Shown piece after piece: positions 30,326 to 34,585 of a stretch of 34,585 nucleotides of DNA. Both the position numbers and the translations under genes were made by a program. The DNA comes from Pseudomonadota bacterium (GTDB taxonomy: Bacteria; Oederibacteriota; Muellerivitia; Muellerivitales; Muellerivitaceae), in NCBI GenBank assembly GCA_021324075.1, contig JAJPJW010000026.1, forward strand, positions 1-34,585, read 5' to 3'. The notes under the pieces were generated by a model. That model was not told where the DNA came from. It did no database searches and saw only the letters and a list, made by a program, of their open reading frames with translations. The first letter of the stretch is position 1, and each line of letters opens with the position of its first letter.

Positions 30326-32503
30326 CTACCTCAAAACTCGGAAACTCACGGAATTGATCCTGACGAATTGGCCATTTTCCATCCGGCCCAGGGTTGCATG
30401 GTGCCAACCGGGTTTCAGCATCCACCAGGCCTCCTCGGCGCCGCCGGCGATATCCGAGCCGTCCACCTGCCAGGCCGCCTTATCGCTGCCGGGCCCGCCG
30501 TTGGTCGTCAAACGGATGCCCTGGGAACCCTTGGCGGCCTGGGGGTCGATCTTGAAAACATCCCCGTCCCGGGGAAACTGGATATTCAGGCGCTTGGGCC
30601 GGTTGGGCGGGGATTTTTCTGCCGGGGCCAAGTGCACGTCGCAGGTCCGGCCGGGAAGGTTTCCCTTCCTGAAAAATTCCGTCCGGTGGTTGGGGCAAAA
30701 AGGGCCCGGCAACTTGCCCGAATCGGGGCAGATCTCCACCTCCTGGATCCCCGCGGGCCGGAGGAAGCCTGTAGAGGGGTATCTTTTTTCCACTTCCAAA
30801 GCGGCGTCGTGCAGGATGGGGGCTGCTCCCGTAATGCCCGAGACATGCCGCATGGGGTCGCCGTTGAAATTGCCCACCCAAACCGCGACGGTCCATTCCG
30901 GCGTATAGCCTACCGACCAATTGTCCCGGTAGTCCTTGGTGGTGCCTGTCTTGGCAGCGAAGGGAAAGGGTTCCAACAGCGGTGAATTGAGGCCGAAGGC
31001 CTGCATGCGGGCGTTGTTGTCCGAAAGGATCGAGGTCACGAGGAAACAGGATTCCCGGTCCGATACCCGGCGCCCCCCGGCATCTCCCTCCCCCTGCGTC
31101 ATCCTCACCGGTATCCACCATCCGCCCCGGGCCAGGGTGGCGTAGGCATTGGCCAATTCCAGCATGGTCACTTCCCCATCCCCCAAAATCAGGGCTTCCC
31201 CGTATTTTTCGGCGGGTGCCTTGAGGGATTCAAAGCCGAATGAGTGCAGCCTTTCCAGGAATGCGGGAACGCCCAGCTTTTCAATCAACCTCACGGCCGG
31301 GATGTTGAGGGAGCAGGCCAGGGCCTGCCGCATCCGCACCGGGCCGTGGTAGGTCTCGTCGTAATTCTTGGGGATAAAGCCGTTTTCGGTGAAAAGGGGC
31401 TCGTCCATCAGGATGTCCGAGGGTTTGAACCCCCTCTCAAAGGCCAGGCCGTAGGCGAAGGGCTTCAGGGAGGACCCGGGCTGGCGCAGCGCCGACACCC
31501 CGTCCACCTGCCCTTGGATGGATCTGTTGAAAAAATCCGCCGAACCCACCCAGGCCAGCACTTCCCCGGTGCGGTTGTCCAGGACCAAAAGGGCCCCATT
31601 GGTGACGTGGTTGGCCGAAAGCCGCAGCAGGTCCGAGCGCAGCAACTCCTGCAGGTCTTCCTGGAGGTCCCGGTCCAGGGTGCTGTCGATCCTCATGGTC
31701 CCAGGCAACGCCTTTTGCGCCACCAACCGGGTGAAATGCGGCGCGGTAAACTCGGCGCCGGTTTTCTTGAAAACGATCTTTTCCCGGCGGGCCCAAGCGA
31801 CGGTTTGGGCGTCCACCCACCCCCTTTTTTCCAGCAAATCCAGGATGAGCCCCTGCCGCTTGAGGACCTTCCCAGGGCGGCGGAAGGGGTCGTAATGGTT
31901 GGGGGATTTGGGGATGCCCGCCAGCACCGCCGCCTGGGCCAGTGAAAGGTCCCCGGCTTTGACGCCGAAATAGGTTTCGGAAGCCGATTCCACGCCCACG
32001 CAAAGGTTGCCGTAGGAAACGTGGTTGAAATAAGCCTCCAAAATTTCCTTCTTGTCGGCTCTCCGCTCCAGGCTCAAGGCGTCTTTCATTTCCTTGATTT
32101 TGCCCCAAAGGTTCCGGGGCACGGGCTTCAGGGCCCGGACCAATTGTTCTGTCAGGGTGGAGGCCCCCGAAACCACCCTTCCCGACCGGGTGTTCTGCCA
32201 GAGGGCCCTCAAGGCCGCGTCCAGGTCCACGCCCGGATGCAGGAAGAACCTTTTATCCTCCGCGGCCACCGTGGCCACCACCATCCAGGGCGAAACCGAA
32301 TCCAGGGACGTGGAAAAAGAAAGGGTTTGGTCGGGGGAAAGGACCGTCCTTAAGGGAAGCCCATGGCGGTCGTAGATGCGCAGCGATTGGACGGGGGGTG
32401 CGATGGGGTCGGCCCCCAGGCCCGGGGGGGCCAGGAAGGAAGCCAGCGCGAGGACAGGGAGGAGCCTTGCCCCTCCCCCCTGCCCGCGCGACCCGCCCTC
32501 CAC
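30326..32503 (-). CDS. pbpC: Penicillin-binding protein 1C
   Basis: This 725-residue bifunctional peptidoglycan synthase polymerises glycan strands and, in principle, crosslinks them. The glycosyltransferase domain has Glu82 in AAEDKRFFLHPGVD and the STLTEQLVR segment. The transpeptidase domain has Ser344 in GSSLKP, SLN at 398-400 and KTGT at 518-521. A C-terminal PBP1C domain follows (VEICPDSGKLPGPFCPNH in outline). One N-terminal membrane anchor spans about residues 12-30. The start is GTG 32503, 3 bp after the alpha-2-macroglobulin stop, though its ribosome-binding site is weak. The pairing matches the yfhM-pbpC pair of other Gram-negatives. Length is close to E. coli PbpC. Confidence 0.95.
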   Translation of the reverse strand: MEGGSRGQGGGARLLPVLALASFLAPPGLGADPIAPPVQSLRIYDRHGLPLRTVLSPDQTLSFSTSLDSVSPWMVVATVAAEDKRFFLHPGVDLDAALRALWQNTRSGRVVSGASTLTEQLVRALKPVPRNLWGKIKEMKDALSLERRADKKEILEAYFNHVSYGNLCVGVESASETYFGVKAGDLSLAQAAVLAGIPKSPNHYDPFRRPGKVLKRQGLILDLLEKRGWVDAQTVAWARREKIVFKKTGAEFTAPHFTRLVAQKALPGTMRIDSTLDRDLQEDLQELLRSDLLRLSANHVTNGALLVLDNRTGEVLAWVGSADFFNRSIQGQVDGVSALRQPGSSLKPFAYGLAFERGFKPSDILMDEPLFTENGFIPKNYDETYHGPVRMRQALACSLNIPAVRLIEKLGVPAFLERLHSFGFESLKAPAEKYGEALILGDGEVTMLELANAYATLARGGWWIPVRMTQGEGDAGGRRVSDRESCFLVTSILSDNNARMQAFGLNSPLLEPFPFAAKTGTTKDYRDNWSVGYTPEWTVAVWVGNFNGDPMRHVSGITGAAPILHDAALEVEKRYPSTGFLRPAGIQEVEICPDSGKLPGPFCPNHRTEFFRKGNLPGRTCDVHLAPAEKSPPNRPKRLNIQFPRDGDVFKIDPQAAKGSQGIRLTTNGGPGSDKAAWQVDGSDIAGGAEEAWWMLKPGWHHATLGRMENGQFVRINSVSFRVLR

Positions 32504-32506
32504 GGG

Positions 32507-34585
32507 TTACTTCTGGACCGTCACGGAGCCCGCGTCGGTGCGGCCGAAAATCTCCGGTTCATACATGCTTTCCACCCAGGTGGAAGGCAGGGTGAAGCTG
32601 CCCGGTGTGGTGGCTTGGACGAGGTAGGAATAGCTGTGGTCCCCCGCCTTCAGGAAATCCGAGAAGATCAGGATGCGGTCGTCGTATTTCTCATTCCGGT
32701 CGAATTCCCCCCAATACCATCCCCAGCGGTTGTCGTTGTTGTCGATCTTCTTCTGCTGTTCCTTCCCTTCCACCGCATAGGAAGGATCGACGATCTCGAA
32801 GCCTCCCGGCAGGGGGTCCGTGACCGCCACGAAATTATGGTCCCGGGTGGTGTGGATCTTCAACGTAACCACCGCGCGGGTGCCCGCCTTCAGGTTGTCC
32901 AGCGAACCCTCGAGCGGGGCGATGGTTTTTTCCACCGTATAGCCCGCGGACTGCGCCTTTTCCGAACCTGCCGGAAGGTAGTACCGCATGCTGGCGGTGT
33001 AATAAAGCCGCCCGTCACCGGCCTTCGAGGCTTCGAAACGAGCCGTTGTGCCCGCGTTGAAGACCGCATCCAGGGTGAGGTCCTTGATCTGGGTCATCAG
33101 CTCCCGCCCTTGGAAGCTGCCGGTCCAAAGGGGCTTGTCCGCGCCATCCTGGGTCAGTTGGGCCTTGAAGTCGGGCTCAACCTTCTCATAGTGGCGGTAG
33201 TAGTCCCCCAGGGCCCAAAGCACCGAGCCGTTGTCCAGGGTGGTCTCCCACCAATCGTAGTGGCGCTTGCGCCTTTCATCCAGCAGCCACTGGACGGCCT
33301 TTTGGTCGTCCTGGAAGCCGCCTTGGGCTTCCAAGAGGGCCTGGAGGCAGATGGCGGTGTTGTTCACATTGGTCTCATGGATCCACCAGTATTCGTTTTC
33401 GGTGGACTCATCCTCAAAATGCATCGTCCGGGCGTCCACCTTCCTCTTGTTCAAAAGCTCCTGGGCCAGGGTTTTCTCCCGGTCTTCTCCCGGCTCCAGC
33501 AAGGCCGCCGTTTTCAGGAGGTAGGCCATGCCCAGGACGGGCAGTTGGTCCCTTTTCGAATAGAGCTTGTCGAAGTAGTTCGTGGGCGACCCGCCCCAAA
33601 GGGCGTCCGCATAGACCATATAGGCCTGGCTTACCAGGTCTTCCGCCGGGCTGTAGGGATAGGCCCAGCGTTGGTCCGGCTGGGTCAGGTGCTGCTCAAG
33701 CCAGGCCCGGGCCTTGGCCGTGGAGTCCTCGTTCACCTTATAACCGGCCACCTTGGCCGCGTGGAACACGTCCAGGGCATAGGCGGTCAGCCAGGGGTCC
33801 GGGGTCTCCCCCCCGTCCGTCCAATAGCGGTAGCCCCCGCTTTCGGTTTGGAACTCGGGAGCCCGGTCCAGCACGTCCGTTTGTACGGCCTTCTTGAGGT
33901 TTTCGTAGCTTCCCAAGCCGAAGCTTTCGAGCATCTGCGCGCCCGTGATGATGGGCAGGGCCCCCGACGAACGCTGTTCAAGGCAACCGTAGGGGTATTC
34001 CAAAAGGAACCGCGCCGCGCCGGACAGGCCCGAAAGGGCCGTCGAGGAAAAGGCCCATTGCACGCCGCCCTCATCCAGGGGGGCGCCTTGGGGCAGCACC
34101 ATTTGTTCCACCGTCTTTTCGGTGGTGGCCCCGGAAGTGGCCACCGTTTCCAGGTGGGTGATGGTTTCCACCGGCAGGGTCCATTCCAACCCGTCCGTAT
34201 CCTCACCCGCGGCGGCGCGGAACTTGAAAACCGCCTTCCCTAATTTAAGGGCGCGGAAATGGAACAACACTTCCTTCGCCGCACCGGGCTTCAACGCCAG
34301 TTTCCGGGTAAGCGGTTCGGAGGAGTCCAGTGAAACGGCCTTGGAATCCGCATGCGCGTCCAGGAGCACGTTCATGTCCTTGGCGCTGTCGTTGTGCACC
34401 ACCACGCCGCCCTGGAATTCGTCGCCGAGCCGCGCGAAGCGGGGAAGGCTGGGGCGCAACACCAGGTGCTTGTTGACGGTCAGGGCCGCCTCCCCATTGC
34501 CGAAGCGTTTTTCATCCAAGGCCACGGCCATCACCCGGAAGCGCGAAAGGTTGTCCGGGAGCGTGAAGGAAAGTTTGGCCCGTCC
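32507..34585 (-). CDS. Bacterial alpha-2-macroglobulin, C-terminal part (N-terminus outside window)
   Basis: The open frame enters from the right edge and covers 692 residues of the C-terminal part. The thioester motif CLEQ (YPYGCLEQRSS) is intact, with its cysteine codon at 33983-33985, so covalent trapping of proteases should work. The first visible residues (LPDNLSRFRVMAVALDE) fit the family's A2M domain, and the alpha-alpha barrel around the thioester and the C-terminal receptor-like domain follow. The family traps attacking proteases in the periplasm, and the partner PBP1C repairs the wall. The N-terminal MG domains and the bait region lie beyond the window. Confidence 0.95.
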   Translation of the reverse strand, partial: GRAKLSFTLPDNLSRFRVMAVALDEKRFGNGEAALTVNKHLVLRPSLPRFARLGDEFQGGVVVHNDSAKDMNVLLDAHADSKAVSLDSSEPLTRKLALKPGAAKEVLFHFRALKLGKAVFKFRAAAGEDTDGLEWTLPVETITHLETVATSGATTEKTVEQMVLPQGAPLDEGGVQWAFSSTALSGLSGAARFLLEYPYGCLEQRSSGALPIITGAQMLESFGLGSYENLKKAVQTDVLDRAPEFQTESGGYRYWTDGGETPDPWLTAYALDVFHAAKVAGYKVNEDSTAKARAWLEQHLTQPDQRWAYPYSPAEDLVSQAYMVYADALWGGSPTNYFDKLYSKRDQLPVLGMAYLLKTAALLEPGEDREKTLAQELLNKRKVDARTMHFEDESTENEYWWIHETNVNNTAICLQALLEAQGGFQDDQKAVQWLLDERRKRHYDWWETTLDNGSVLWALGDYYRHYEKVEPDFKAQLTQDGADKPLWTGSFQGRELMTQIKDLTLDAVFNAGTTARFEASKAGDGRLYYTASMRYYLPAGSEKAQSAGYTVEKTIAPLEGSLDNLKAGTRAVVTLKIHTTRDHNFVAVTDPLPGGFEIVDPSYAVEGKEQQKKIDNNDNRWGWYWGEFDRNEKYDDRILIFSDFLKAGDHSYSYLVQATTPGSFTLPSTWVESMYEPEIFGRTDAGSVTVQK

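Noticed and set aside
32363-34243. Long plus-strand open frame opposite alpha-2-macroglobulin and pbpC
   Set aside because: It is the antisense of two clearly recognised genes and its product has no family features; GC-rich sequence keeps the frame open by chance.

Overview
The window is chromosomal, GC-rich sequence from a Gram-negative bacterium. The evidence is an outer-membrane-type beta-barrel protein, an AsmA-family protein and a periplasmic alpha-2-macroglobulin/PBP1C pair. I cannot assign a phylum from the sequence alone. It carries housekeeping genes and several uncharacterised ones. I saw no rRNA, tRNA, CRISPR array, insertion sequence or prophage. GTG and TTG starts are frequent.

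Region 1 (1-5.4 kb, all minus strand) is a compact run: rimO, pgsA, pgpA, cinA, thpR, an unrecognised 163-residue gene, and a beta-barrel protein cut by the left edge. Region 2 (5.5-7.6 kb) is bioD-bioA, the last-but-one and earlier steps of biotin synthesis. Region 3 (7.7-10.9 kb, plus strand) is a DUF2339/DUF3999 membrane gene pair. Region 4 (10.9-13.6 kb, minus) is a beta-ketoacyl-ACP synthase, a GNAT acetyltransferase and bioF in tight coupling, which suggests a second biotin operon.

Region 5 (13.8-17.2 kb, minus) holds a Yip1-like membrane protein with a small membrane partner, a cluster of perfect hairpins, a very acidic 139-residue protein, and a membrane-anchored protein with two tandem, apparently inactivated Mrr-like nuclease-fold repeats. 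The acidic gene and the tandem-repeat gene form the least explained unit in the window.

Region 6 (17.3-24.9 kb) holds mazG (plus), then on minus a metallophosphatase, an MFS transporter, an AsmA-family protein, recA and a PIG-L deacetylase. recA has a clear promoter with an 18-bp dyad directly upstream of its -35. A 43-residue membrane peptide gene diverges from recA. Region 7 (24.9-26.9 kb, minus) holds a cold-shock gene with a long leader, a rhomboid protease with a C-terminal helical-repeat tail, and a small putative gene.

Region 8 (27-30.3 kb) has two translationally coupled stand-alone response regulators (plus), a YdeI-family gene coupled to a 51-residue zinc-ribbon gene (minus), a TIGR00027-type methyltransferase (minus) and a secreted PsbP/DcrB-like protein (plus). 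Region 9 (30.3 kb to the end, minus) is alpha-2-macroglobulin (cut by the right edge) followed by pbpC, a known periplasmic defence and repair pair. Four clear intrinsic terminators close minus-strand units after the acidic gene, the AsmA gene, recA and the cold-shock gene.
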